Shown: piece after piece, positions 25,029 to 33,439 of the stretch
How positions within the stretch are numbered: position 1 is the first letter of the stretch
Layout: every line of letters starts with the position of its first letter
The notes under the pieces: model-generated
Database searches by the model: none
The model's input: only the letters and a program-made list of their open reading frames with translations
What the model was told of the DNA's origin: nothing
Position numbers and translations under genes: made by a program
From: Bacteroidales bacterium
GTDB lineage: Bacteria > Bacteroidota > Bacteroidia > Bacteroidales > Lentimicrobiaceae
Assembly: GCA_016788045.1 (NCBI GenBank)
Contig: JAEUTG010000053.1
Coordinates: 1 to 56,941, forward strand
DNA length: 56,941 nucleotides
Reading direction: 5' to 3'

Positions 25029-26543
25029 ATGAAAACCAAGATAAAAGTGTTAACAAGCCTTGCCCTGATCGTGCTCTTTTCAGGTTGCAGCAAGGATTTT
25101 CTGGAAGTTGATCCCATTGGCAAGATGTCGGTTGAGTTGTTTTATAAAACCGACCGGGATGCCACCATGGCCATTATGGCAACCTACGACATTCTGCAGT
25201 GGTCCAATGCCCGCGACTGGAACAGTTCGTACCTCGTAAAAACCTTCCCATCCGACGAATCGAACGTTGGGGGTGGTGATGCCGGTGATCAGCCCCCCTA
25301 TCAGGAATTGGGAGCCTACACCTATGGACCGAGCAATGCACCGATCTCTGCAGTGTGGCAGTCGAACTATTACGGTATCTACCGCGCCAATCTGGTAATC
25401 AACAACGTACAACCCGAAACAGATTTGCGTAAACAGATCATTGCCGAAGCCAAATTCCTGCGTGCTTATTTCTATTTTGAAATTGCCTCCATGTTTGGAA
25501 AAGGGCCGCTGATTCTTACCGAGCTCACACCAAGCGAATACAGTCAGCCATTTGTAAATGCTTCAGCCATTTACGAGCAGGCAGCCAAAGACCTCACCGA
25601 AGCCATTGAAGATCTTCCGCTGAAGAATCAATACGCTGCTGAAGATGTTTTCAGAGCCTCGAAGGGTGCTGCACAGGCCTTGCTCGGAAAATGCTACCTC
25701 TATGCCAAAAAATATCCCGAATCAGCGGCTGCTTTTGAATCGGTAATCACTTCAGGGGTTTATGCACTTCAGGAAGATTATTCAACATTGTTCCTGAAAG
25801 ATTCTGAATTCGGTGTTGAGTCGCTCTTCGAAGTATCGTATGTTACTACCCGCGGTTACGACTGGGGCACCTTCCAGTGGGGTGGCAACAGGGCCATGGA
25901 GAACAACATCACCTGGCAGCTCACCGGCCCGCGTGGAGACTATTTCCAGGCAGGCACCACCGGACTGATCGGCGGCTGGGGATTCAATTACCCGAAGCAA
26001 CGGCTGTATGATGCTTTTGTGGCTGCCGGCGACAACGTAAGAAAACCGGCTTCGGTTCTTTCGCTGGCCGATCTCAGGGCACAGGGTGGCGACTGGACCA
26101 ACGAAAGCTCCTGGGGCTGGGACGGTTGCATCAGGGTTAAATACGGAACCCGGATGGATGAAACCAACGGGGAAAACGGTGCTGTAGCTGAACTCAACTA
26201 CGGAACCAACCTCCGCCTGATCCGCTATGCTGATGTACTGCTGATGGCGGCTGAAGCCTATCATATGTCGGGCAACGACACCAAAGCAGCGACTTACCTC
26301 AACCAGGTAAGGACCCGCGCAGGACTTGGCAGCTATCAGGGCGACATTATGGAAGCCATTAAAAAAGAACGTGAACTTGAACTCTGCTTCGAAGGAGTCC
26401 GTTTCCTCGACCTCGTGCGCTGGGGCGACGCTCCGGCAGCCCTCGGATCGCTCGGGTTTGTCGCCGGCAAACACGAAGTCTTCCCGATTCCGCAGGACGA
26501 GATGCGCAACAACTCAAAAGCAGAACAAAATATTGGGTATTAA
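25029..26543 (+). CDS. SusD/RagB-family outer-membrane glycan-binding lipoprotein
   Basis: A 504-residue protein with a lipoprotein signal ending LFSGC-SKDF (lipidated Cys20). DFLEVDPIGKMSVELFYKTD is the SusD N-terminal motif, followed by TPR-like helices (AEAKFLRAYFYFEIASMFG is diagnostic). The C-terminal domain has LIRYADVLLMAAEAYHMSGN, TYLNQVRTRAGL, KERELELCFEGVRFLDLVRW and a final EVFPIPQDEM. It forms the lid of the SusC barrel at the cell surface and binds the incoming glycan. Together with SusC it is the diagnostic pair of a polysaccharide utilisation locus. A strong hairpin follows 38 nt after the stop. Confidence 0.97.
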   Translation: MKTKIKVLTSLALIVLFSGCSKDFLEVDPIGKMSVELFYKTDRDATMAIMATYDILQWSNARDWNSSYLVKTFPSDESNVGGGDAGDQPPYQELGAYTYGPSNAPISAVWQSNYYGIYRANLVINNVQPETDLRKQIIAEAKFLRAYFYFEIASMFGKGPLILTELTPSEYSQPFVNASAIYEQAAKDLTEAIEDLPLKNQYAAEDVFRASKGAAQALLGKCYLYAKKYPESAAAFESVITSGVYALQEDYSTLFLKDSEFGVESLFEVSYVTTRGYDWGTFQWGGNRAMENNITWQLTGPRGDYFQAGTTGLIGGWGFNYPKQRLYDAFVAAGDNVRKPASVLSLADLRAQGGDWTNESSWGWDGCIRVKYGTRMDETNGENGAVAELNYGTNLRLIRYADVLLMAAEAYHMSGNDTKAATYLNQVRTRAGLGSYQGDIMEAIKKERELELCFEGVRFLDLVRWGDAPAALGSLGFVAGKHEVFPIPQDEMRNNSKAEQNIGY

Positions 26544-26581
26544 ACTTTTGGTTTGATATACAATTGGTGGTTGGTTAAGGC

Positions 26582-26612
26582 AAGGCGGGTTTCTAAAACC
26601 CGCCTTCCTTGT
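26582..26612 (+). terminator. intrinsic terminator after the SusC-SusD operon
   Basis: AAGGCGGGTTT (26582-26592) pairs perfectly with AAACCCGCCTT (26596-26606) across a 3-nt loop. It is followed by a T-leaning stretch (CCTTGTTTC). It separates the polysaccharide locus from the ABC transporter gene. Confidence 0.75.
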
Positions 26613-26777
26613 TTCTATCCACAATCAGGCACGGAATTCATCATTCGGGAAATCCGCTCACATGATTGTGGACCAGGCCAGTTCAGGAGGTTTTCCATTG
26701 CAATCAGCAAGATTCGCCTCCGGATACAACATTAAAAGCATCCGGCTGTTATAGTGTTGCTTTGATTGGCTGAGAAT

Positions 26778-28550
26778 ATGAATGACGAGAATCTGAAACG
26801 TAAAATTACCCTTCAGGGGCTTCGCAAGCTGCTGAAACTCTACCGGTATCTCAAACCCTATAAATGGGAATACGCCCTCGGGATGGTATTCCTGCTGCTC
26901 TCGGGCAGCGCCAGTCTTGCCTTTCCAAAGCTGCTGGGTCAGCTCGTTGAGTCGGGCAACCAGGGCAATCTGGCCGAAGAACTCAACCGCATCGCGCTGC
27001 TGCTGATCGGTTTGGTGATCGGCCAGTCTGTTTTTTCCTATTTCCGTATTGTGTTGTTTGTGAGGGTCACCGAAAACACCCTGTCCGATCTTCGGCAACA
27101 TGCCTTCAGCCACCTGATCAGGCTACCCATGAAATTTTATATGCAACGGCGGGTGGGAGAACTCAATTCCAGGATTTCTGCCGATGTTACCCTGCTTCAG
27201 GATGCCCTTACCTCAACCATGGCCGAATTCATCAGGCAACTCATCATCATTGCCGGCGGTATCGCCCTGATGTTGATTACCTCTATGAAGCTGACGCTGT
27301 TTATGCTGCTGATTCTTCCGGTAATCATGATTCTTGTGGGAATTTTCGGCCGCTATATCCGCAGCCTCAGCAAGAAAGCCCAATCGCAGGTAGCCGAATC
27401 CAATACCGTGGTGGAAGAAACCCTGCAGGGCATTCAAGCCGTAAAGGTGTTTACCAACGAATTCTTCGAAATGAAACGCTACAGCCGTAAAACCCGCGAA
27501 ATTGCCGAAACGGGGATATCCAACGGGCGCATGCGCGGAGCGTTTTCTTCGTTTGTGATTCTCGGCATTTTCGGCACCATGGTGGCTGTTATCTGGAAAG
27601 GGGCCAGCCTGCTCGGACAGGGTGAGATTGCCACCGGAGAATTGTTCTCGTTTGTGATTTATACGGTCTTCATCGGGGGTACCATCGGCGGACTGGCCGA
27701 TGTTTTTGCACGGGTGCAGAAGTTTATCGGTGCCACCGAAGATCTGCTCGATATCTTCAACGAAGAACCCGAAGTCATTGACGAAACCATTACCATGAGT
27801 CCGGCCTGGCTGCTGCATGGGGCCATCCGGGCCGACAACCTGAGTTTCAGCTACCCGTCACGTCAGGAAACAACGGTACTCGATTCGGTGAGTTTCGACA
27901 TTCAGCCCGACAAGCTGGTAGCCCTGGTGGGCCCGAGCGGAGCCGGCAAATCTACCCTGGTAACCCTGTTGCTCAGGCTATTCGAACCAACTTCGGGCCA
28001 GCTGCTGTTTGACCACACTGACAGCCGTGAAATCCCCCTTTCGGTGCTGCGAAGCCAGATGGCTGTGGTACCTCAGGACATCTACCTGTTCGGGGGAAGC
28101 ATCCGCGACAACATCGCCTATGGCCGCACCGGCGCCACCGATGCCATGATCGAAGACGCTGCCCGCAAAGCCAATGCATGGGAGTTTATCAGCCGCTTCC
28201 CCGAAGGCCTGGATACCATTGTCGGCGAAAGAGGCATGCAACTCTCGGGCGGACAACGCCAACGGGTGGCCATTGCCCGTGCTGTGCTGAAGAACCCGAA
28301 AATCCTGATTCTCGACGAAGCCACCTCTTCGCTTGATTCGGAGAGTGAACGCCTGGTGCAGGATGCCCTCGAAAAACTGATGAAGGGACGCACCTCCATT
28401 GTGATTGCCCACCGCTTGTCAACCATCCGGAAGGCAGATCTGATTCTTGTGCTCGACCAGGGGCGCGTAGTGGAAACCGGCAGGCATGAGGAACTGATGA
28501 ATTCAGAAAACGGGCTTTACAAAAGCCTGAGTGAGCTGCAGATGGCGTGA
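26778..28550 (+). CDS. ABC transporter, fused permease and ATPase (MsbA/BmrA-like)
   Basis: 590 residues from the ATG at 26778, preferred over a TTG four codons upstream. The type I exporter permease (about 20-340, six TM helices) contains FYMQRRVGELNSRISADVTL, a classic MsbA-type coupling segment. The ATPase has Walker A GPSGAGKST (about 384), the Q-loop VPQDIYLF, signature LSGGQRQRVAIARA (about 488), Walker B ILILDEATSSLDSESE, and the H-loop IVIAHRLST. It works as a homodimer exporting lipids, drugs or peptides; the substrate cannot be told. It stands after a terminator and 63 nt before the S4 gene. No partner periplasmic or TolC-type gene is near. Confidence 0.95.
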   Translation: MNDENLKRKITLQGLRKLLKLYRYLKPYKWEYALGMVFLLLSGSASLAFPKLLGQLVESGNQGNLAEELNRIALLLIGLVIGQSVFSYFRIVLFVRVTENTLSDLRQHAFSHLIRLPMKFYMQRRVGELNSRISADVTLLQDALTSTMAEFIRQLIIIAGGIALMLITSMKLTLFMLLILPVIMILVGIFGRYIRSLSKKAQSQVAESNTVVEETLQGIQAVKVFTNEFFEMKRYSRKTREIAETGISNGRMRGAFSSFVILGIFGTMVAVIWKGASLLGQGEIATGELFSFVIYTVFIGGTIGGLADVFARVQKFIGATEDLLDIFNEEPEVIDETITMSPAWLLHGAIRADNLSFSYPSRQETTVLDSVSFDIQPDKLVALVGPSGAGKSTLVTLLLRLFEPTSGQLLFDHTDSREIPLSVLRSQMAVVPQDIYLFGGSIRDNIAYGRTGATDAMIEDAARKANAWEFISRFPEGLDTIVGERGMQLSGGQRQRVAIARAVLKNPKILILDEATSSLDSESERLVQDALEKLMKGRTSIVIAHRLSTIRKADLILVLDQGRVVETGRHEELMNSENGLYKSLSELQMA

Positions 28551-28571
28551 GAAGAACCATCGATTCAGTAA

Positions 28572-28602
28572 TTGCTGATATGGCAGAACTGTTGTATCTT
28601 AG
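28572..28602 (+). promoter_or_regulatory. promoter of the S4-domain gene
   Basis: TTG (28572-28574), a 20-nt spacer and TATCTTAG (28595-28602), one base from TAnnTTTG. The GTG start chosen for the S4 protein lies 11 nt after the box. The transcript would therefore begin within a few bases of the start codon, with little or no leader. Confidence 0.45.
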
Positions 28603-28613
28603 CCCAGAAAACG

Positions 28614-28826
28614 GTGAAAGAATTCCGGCTTGAAAACCACGAATACATCCAGCTGAATCAGCTGCTCAAACTGCTTAACCTCGCCGGATCCGGCGGTGAA
28701 GCCAACCTGATGATCACCTCGGGCCTGATCAGGGTAAACCAAAACACTGAACTTCAGAAACGTAAAAAACTCAAACCGGGCGATATCATTGAATTTCAGG
28801 AACATAAAATCGTCATTACTGATTGA
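28614..28826 (+). CDS. S4-domain RNA-binding protein (YaaA/RlbA-like)
   Basis: 70 residues from a GTG at 28614-28616. The frame is open further upstream, but that part overlaps a likely promoter, and 70 residues is the usual size. The whole protein is a single S4 domain: FRLENHEYIQLNQLLKLLNL, GSGGEANLMITSGLIRVN and LKPGDIIEFQEHKI. This is the small ribosome/RNA-associated family found near recF or as a free gene. It binds structured RNA, probably rRNA or tRNA. It has no coupling to neighbours, lying 63 nt after the ABC transporter and 114 nt before the BASS symporter. Confidence 0.85.
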   Translation: MKEFRLENHEYIQLNQLLKLLNLAGSGGEANLMITSGLIRVNQNTELQKRKKLKPGDIIEFQEHKIVITD

Positions 28827-28849
28827 AGTTCAAGCACTATAGGGTTGGT

Positions 28850-28880
28850 TTTGCAGTTCAGCCAGAATTCGCTACTTTTG
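28850..28880 (+). promoter_or_regulatory. consensus Bacteroidota promoter before the BASS symporter gene
   Basis: TTTG (28850-28853), a 19-nt spacer and TACTTTTG (28873-28880): an exact match to both boxes and spacing of the TTTG-N19-21-TAnnTTTG consensus. It lies 60 nt before the ATG of the symporter gene and probably drives it together with the acyltransferase gene. Confidence 0.75.
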
Positions 28881-28940
28881 AATTTTGCATTTCCGCAACA
28901 GGGATTCAGTTAAAGGGTTTTCACAGTAACCGGTGATTTC

Positions 28941-29891
28941 ATGCACGACGATCTGCTTCTGCTCGACTCCATAAGGCTTAACTTCAGCCAGGGGAGCCTG
29001 CACATCATGAATATTTCCATCGGATTTATCATGTTTGGTGTGTCGCTTGGGATAAAATGGGAGAGTTTCAGGGATATTTTTCTGAACCCGCGCAAGATCA
29101 TCATTGGCCTCAGCAGTCAGTTTCTGGTGCTGCCGGCCGTTACCTTCATCGCAGTATGGTTGTTGGGTGATTACATCACGCCATCCGTGGCCTTCGGGAT
29201 GCTGCTGGTTGCCTCCTGCCCAGGCGGGAATGTCTCCAATTTTATTTCGAGTGTGGCTAAAGCCAACGTCGCCCTCTCGGTAAGCCTTACTGCCGTCGGT
29301 ACAGTACTGGCTGTGATTTTTACCCCGCTGAACTTCGCATTCTGGGGTGGGCTATACTCTACTACCTCCCCCCTGCTGAGGCCTATCCACATTGATCCCT
29401 TCGAAATGTTTCAGACGGTAGTCATTCTGCTGGGCATTCCGGTGGCTGCAGGGATAATTTTCTCGCAGAAGTTACCGGCGATTACCCGAAAAATTCAGGG
29501 ACCGATTCAAAAACTTTCACTGCTGGTTTTTGCAGCGTTTGTGGTACTTGCCTTCCGCAACAACTATGAATATTTTATCCGTTACATCAACTGGATCTTT
29601 ATCATCGTGCTGATTCATAATATGATGGCATTATTATCCGGTTATTGGTTTTCAAGAGCCTTCGGACTGCAGCGTACCGATTGCCGCACCATCTCGATCG
29701 AAACGGGGATTCAGAACTCAGGACTCGGGCTGGTTCTGCTGTTTAACCCTAAGATCTTTCCACCCGAACTGAATATGGGAGGCATGGCCTTCATCGCTGC
29801 CTGGTGGGGCATCTGGCATATACTGTCTGGCCTTGGTATAGCCACATTGTGGTCGTACTTCCGCCCTTCGGAAAAACTGGCACGTTACTGA
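28941..29891 (+). CDS. bile acid:sodium symporter family (BASS) transporter
   Basis: A 316-residue protein with nine to ten TM helices. It begins with a short amphipathic lead and then IMNISIGFIMFGVSLGIKWE. The family-conserved core is present: LLVASCPGGNVSNFISSVAK followed by ANVALSVSLTAVGT (first crossover helix), and ISIETGIQNSGLGLVLLF (second crossover helix with the conserved Glu and Gln-Asn that bind sodium). The substrate may be a steroid, pantoate-like or other organic acid. It lies 11 nt before the acyltransferase gene, so the two are co-transcribed from the promoter at 28850. Confidence 0.93.
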   Translation: MHDDLLLLDSIRLNFSQGSLHIMNISIGFIMFGVSLGIKWESFRDIFLNPRKIIIGLSSQFLVLPAVTFIAVWLLGDYITPSVAFGMLLVASCPGGNVSNFISSVAKANVALSVSLTAVGTVLAVIFTPLNFAFWGGLYSTTSPLLRPIHIDPFEMFQTVVILLGIPVAAGIIFSQKLPAITRKIQGPIQKLSLLVFAAFVVLAFRNNYEYFIRYINWIFIIVLIHNMMALLSGYWFSRAFGLQRTDCRTISIETGIQNSGLGLVLLFNPKIFPPELNMGGMAFIAAWWGIWHILSGLGIATLWSYFRPSEKLARY

Positions 29892-29902
29892 GACCCTTTC
29901 AC

Positions 29903-31252
29903 ATGCAGAATATAGAAAAAACCAACTTCCTGTACAGGCTGCTCTACCGGACTGCTTCACTGTATTTTCACCTGTTTTACCGTAAGGTAACCGTGCTGGG
30001 CCGCGAGAATATCCCCGAAAATGTTCCCCTGATTTTCGCTGCCAATCACCAGAATGCCCTCATGGATGCCCTCGCCATATTGTTTGCTGCCCGGCGGCCG
30101 GTGGTATTTCTGGCCAGGGCCGATATCTTTAAAAACCCGCGCATTGCCCGGCTTCTCTATTTTCTGAAAATACTGCCGGTATTCAGGATACGCGACGGGA
30201 TAGAATCAATGGGCAACAACAACCTGATTTTCAACAAAACCGTGAAGGTCCTGCAATCGGGGCTGCCCATCGGTATTCTGCCCGAAGGCACGCACACGCA
30301 CATCAAACGGCTGCAGACCCTGAAAAAGGGAATCTGCCGCATTGCTTTTATGGCTGCGGAAAGCACTGATTACGCCCTCGACATCAACATTGTGCCCGTC
30401 GGGCTCGATTATACCAGCTACCAGAATGCCGGCACCCATCTGATCGTTAACTTCGGCAAACCATTGAGCGTTGCAGCCTATTACGGGCAGTACCGCGACA
30501 ATCCCCAGAAGGCCATCACCCTTCTGCGCGATGACCTGGCCCAACGCATCAGAGCGGTGATGATTCACGTGGAAGATGAGCTGCACCACGACCTGCTGCA
30601 GTCGCTCAACGCGATGACTTTGAGAACCTGGCTACAATCGCATTCCCTGAAAGATACCCGGGTAAACCGGTTTACATCGTCAATGGAAGTGCTGCAGCAT
30701 CTTGAAAACGGACTGAAAACAAACGCCCTTGATCCGGAAACAATGGCTGCCGGCCTGATGGCCTATCAGGAATTGCTCAGAAAATACAGGATCAGGGATG
30801 ATCAGGTAGAAACGGAAAGCAAAACCCTGCCCCTGCTGCTCAGCTGGGTAGCCTGGATACTTCTGCTGCCCGTGCAAGTTGCAGGGATGATCCTGAATTG
30901 GCTGCCTTATAAGGTTCCGGTGCTTATATCCGCAAAAATCAAGGATCCGCAGTTCATTAGTTCAGTCAACTATGGTCTCAGCCTTTTCGTGTTTCTTTTC
31001 TGGTACCTGATACTGCTGATCAATGCACTATTGCTCCCCTTCAGCCTGGCTGTGACATTGCCTTTGATTGTCGCTTCACCTTTTGCAGGATTGCTGACCT
31101 TTTACAACTACCTGTTTTTTAAGAAGCTGTTGGCCAAAAGCCGCTTCTATATGATGAAACGAATCAATCCTGAGCAGGCACTGAAACTGAAAGCCATGAG
31201 GACCAGCCTGGCAGACCGGATTGAAACCGCTTTGAATATACGGGGGAAATAA
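29903..31252 (+). CDS. PlsC-family glycerolipid acyltransferase with C-terminal membrane domain
   Basis: 449 residues from the ATG at 29903, 11 nt after the symporter stop; the open frame reaches back into that gene. The LPLAT domain (about 20-230) has the motif block AANHQNALMDALAI. Spacing between His and Asp is five residues (HX5D), the form I know from the bacterial GPAT-like LPLAT subgroup, not the usual HX4D. GILPEGTHTH is block III (usually PEGT). A helical region follows, then two or three TM helices near residues 340-410. It should acylate glycerol 3-phosphate or lysophosphatidate in membrane lipid synthesis, but another acceptor is possible. The pairing with a BASS symporter is probably transcriptional only. 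Confidence 0.85.
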   Translation: MQNIEKTNFLYRLLYRTASLYFHLFYRKVTVLGRENIPENVPLIFAANHQNALMDALAILFAARRPVVFLARADIFKNPRIARLLYFLKILPVFRIRDGIESMGNNNLIFNKTVKVLQSGLPIGILPEGTHTHIKRLQTLKKGICRIAFMAAESTDYALDINIVPVGLDYTSYQNAGTHLIVNFGKPLSVAAYYGQYRDNPQKAITLLRDDLAQRIRAVMIHVEDELHHDLLQSLNAMTLRTWLQSHSLKDTRVNRFTSSMEVLQHLENGLKTNALDPETMAAGLMAYQELLRKYRIRDDQVETESKTLPLLLSWVAWILLLPVQVAGMILNWLPYKVPVLISAKIKDPQFISSVNYGLSLFVFLFWYLILLINALLLPFSLAVTLPLIVASPFAGLLTFYNYLFFKKLLAKSRFYMMKRINPEQALKLKAMRTSLADRIETALNIRGK

Positions 31253-31294
31253 GCCAGGCCACGCAAGCTGCCGGTTAGCTGTAATATGGTGAAT

Positions 31295-32698
31295 TTACTT
31301 TAACCCAAACCGGTAGTAAACCCCAAGCCCGAATCCGAATTCTGTTTCGCGGGGTTTATAGAAAACCTGTTTCAGTTGCGGCCTGAGGAATGGGCTGAAT
31401 TGAAACACCAGGCTCTTCCACTGCTTTTCAACCCCGGCTGAGAAAATAAGGTTGTTGAAAAACTCAGCACCTCCCTGAGTTCTGAAACGTTCGTCGCGTG
31501 GCGCACCGGTTGAATCGGGCCTTCCCCTGTAGTCAAGTCGCTGGTTCAGGTTCAGATCTAGGTCGGTTCCCATGGAAAGTTCCACACTGAACCTGCGCGG
31601 CAACGGAATGGAATAGGTGATCGCTACCGGCACCTGAATCAGGTTGCTGTGGATTGAAATCGGTGCATTGGGTTCAGCAAAGCGGAGCTTATCATCAAAT
31701 CGGTCGTTTTTCTTCCGGTGGTCGTGGCGGTCAAAATCCGATTTGTTGTCGAATTTCTGCTGACTGAAATCCATATACCTGAACCCGGCATCAAAACCCA
31801 GGCCATTGGCCAGCTTAAATGAACCGACCGCCCCGAATGTCAGATTCTCTGAGGCAAGCTGAGAAACCACGCCCACGCGCAACAGTTCAGCCCTGAAATT
31901 CCCCGGCTTCCCGCCTGTAACAGGAACCGTTTTCCCCGGTTGGTCAGTGACTGATTCTGTGACTGCGGATTTCACAGGTTCTGCAGCCATTGTATCCTGT
32001 AGTATAACTGCCGGGGGATTACCAGCACTTTCCTCAGCAGAAAAGGCGCTCACTTTCTGTTTCAGACTGGTTTCCACAGTATCTTCTGTTCTTGGGATAT
32101 TCTGATTTCCGGAGATCCCGGAAGGAACTTCAGCTTCGCTTCCGGATTTGCTTACCCGATCAGTCCCGTCAGCGGAATGGGTGACAGCTGGATTGCTGTC
32201 TTCGGTAATCAGCTTGCCTGGTTCTTGTGGGGCTAAAGAGTTCGATGACCTTTCTGTGTAAGCACGCACACCAGACCGGGGCAGATTTCCCCGGATCTCT
32301 GCATTTATCTGGCTTTCTTTCGGTTGCGGAGGGTTTAATTGCAGATCCCGTTCGCCGGGCAAGGGCTGAACATCCATGTGGGCGGGAGTTACCGGTTGCT
32401 GAAACTCCGGGGCTGTTGAGTCTTTGGCCAGGCTATCGGCCGTGTTATCAATGAGTGGAGTATTGACAGATGTTTCATCATTGTTGAAATAACGGAGGGC
32501 AAAAAAGAGCAATGCCGCAACAAGTACGACTGAACCGACACCGATTACAACAGTGGATAGCCGCAGCCCTGTGCGGGGTTTAAGCACATGTTTCCGTGTC
32601 AGGTGCTGAACAACCTGGTCTACTTCCTGTTCTGTGGGCTTTTGATCAAGGCCCTCCAGCTTTTTCCGGATGGCCTCGTCAAATCTTTCTGTGTTCAT
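31295..32698 (-). CDS. anti-sigma-like N-terminus fused to an outer-membrane beta-barrel domain
   Basis: 467 residues in three parts. The cytoplasmic lead (MNTERFDEAIRKKLEGLDQK, to about residue 46) resembles the N-termini of Bacteroidota anti-sigma proteins. One TM helix (about 48-70, VVIGVGSVVLVAALLFFALR) follows. A long Pro/Ser/Glu/Thr-rich linker (about 75-265) leads to a C-terminal beta-strand domain (NLTFGAVGSFKLANGLGFDA, FSVELSMGTDLDLNLNQRL) ending FGFGLGVYYRFGLK, like PorT/OmpW-type barrels with an aromatic end. It overlaps the sigma gene by 20 nt, so it is probably that factor's regulator. The linker is long enough to span the periplasm, suggesting one chain connecting both membranes, but this is inference. 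Confidence 0.7.
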   Translation of the reverse strand: MNTERFDEAIRKKLEGLDQKPTEQEVDQVVQHLTRKHVLKPRTGLRLSTVVIGVGSVVLVAALLFFALRYFNNDETSVNTPLIDNTADSLAKDSTAPEFQQPVTPAHMDVQPLPGERDLQLNPPQPKESQINAEIRGNLPRSGVRAYTERSSNSLAPQEPGKLITEDSNPAVTHSADGTDRVSKSGSEAEVPSGISGNQNIPRTEDTVETSLKQKVSAFSAEESAGNPPAVILQDTMAAEPVKSAVTESVTDQPGKTVPVTGGKPGNFRAELLRVGVVSQLASENLTFGAVGSFKLANGLGFDAGFRYMDFSQQKFDNKSDFDRHDHRKKNDRFDDKLRFAEPNAPISIHSNLIQVPVAITYSIPLPRRFSVELSMGTDLDLNLNQRLDYRGRPDSTGAPRDERFRTQGGAEFFNNLIFSAGVEKQWKSLVFQFSPFLRPQLKQVFYKPRETEFGFGLGVYYRFGLK

Positions 32699-33299
32699 CA
32701 GTCGGTAAATTTTTTAATTCATAGGCTTTGTATAAATTGGGATTGGCCTTAAAAATCATTTTCTGCAGCCTGATCCTGGCATCTCTGAGGTTTGATTTTG
32801 ACGTCCCTTCCGAGATGCCGAGCATTTCAGCAATTTCCTTATGCGTATAGCCTTCGATGGCATACAAGGTAAAAACCATCCGGTAGGCTGGAGTCAGCGA
32901 CCTGACCATCTGCAATATTTCTTCAGCAGAGATTCTGTCAATGGCATCTTCCGTAAATTCATTTATAATTCCTGGATCTGGCTCACTGCTTTCCGGAATT
33001 TTAGACCTTTTGCGGTAGGCATCAATGGCTGTATTGATTACAATTCTCCTCAGCCAGCCTTTGAACTCCTGGGATTCGTTGTAGGTATTCAGATTCGTAA
33101 ACACCTTCAGAAAACTGTCATTCAGAATCTCCTCTGCATCCATCTGATCGGATGAAAATCTGAGCGCCAGGCTTTTGACATATCCATAATAGAGTTTCAC
33201 CAGGGCGCGCTGAGCCTGTGGGTCATTCCTCCTACAGGCTGTAATAACCGCATTGGAATCTGTTGGATCAAAACTTTCTTTCCGTCGGAAGATTCCCAT
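32679..33299 (-). CDS. ECF-type RNA polymerase sigma factor
   Basis: 206 residues from the ATG at 33297-33299; a TTG eight codons upstream is also open. Region 2 (about 25-95) contains ALVKLYYGYVKSLALRFSSD, AEEILNDSFLKVF and FKGWLRRIVINTAIDAYRKR. Region 4 (about 135-190) has LTPAYRMVFTLYAIEGYTHK then EIAEMLGISEGTSKSNLRDA. There is no region 1 or 3. It directs RNA polymerase to a small regulon and is controlled by the overlapping membrane protein gene downstream. Divergent to it, 140 nt away, starts the His-rich lipoprotein gene. A minus-strand TATCTTCG at 33326-33333, one base off the housekeeping -7 box, lies just before the start. Confidence 0.95.
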   Translation of the reverse strand: MGIFRRKESFDPTDSNAVITACRRNDPQAQRALVKLYYGYVKSLALRFSSDQMDAEEILNDSFLKVFTNLNTYNESQEFKGWLRRIVINTAIDAYRKRSKIPESSEPDPGIINEFTEDAIDRISAEEILQMVRSLTPAYRMVFTLYAIEGYTHKEIAEMLGISEGTSKSNLRDARIRLQKMIFKANPNLYKAYELKNLPTDEHRKI

Positions 33300-33439
33300 C
33301 AACTTTTCTGGTCCTTTAAACAATACGAAGATAAAGTGAAAAAAGATGGGTCAGAAAATATTTTATTCAGCACCCCACCCTTTTCCCGGCTCCGGCGTAT
33401 TGTTGAATGTACTCATTTACTCATAAAACCAAAATTATC

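Noticed and set aside
25782..26474. 230-codon open frame on the minus strand
   Set aside because: Antisense to the SusD gene, with no recognisable features of its own.
27213..27818. 201-codon minus-strand frame
   Set aside because: Antisense to the ABC transporter permease region, with His/Gly/Asn-rich composition typical of a shadow frame.
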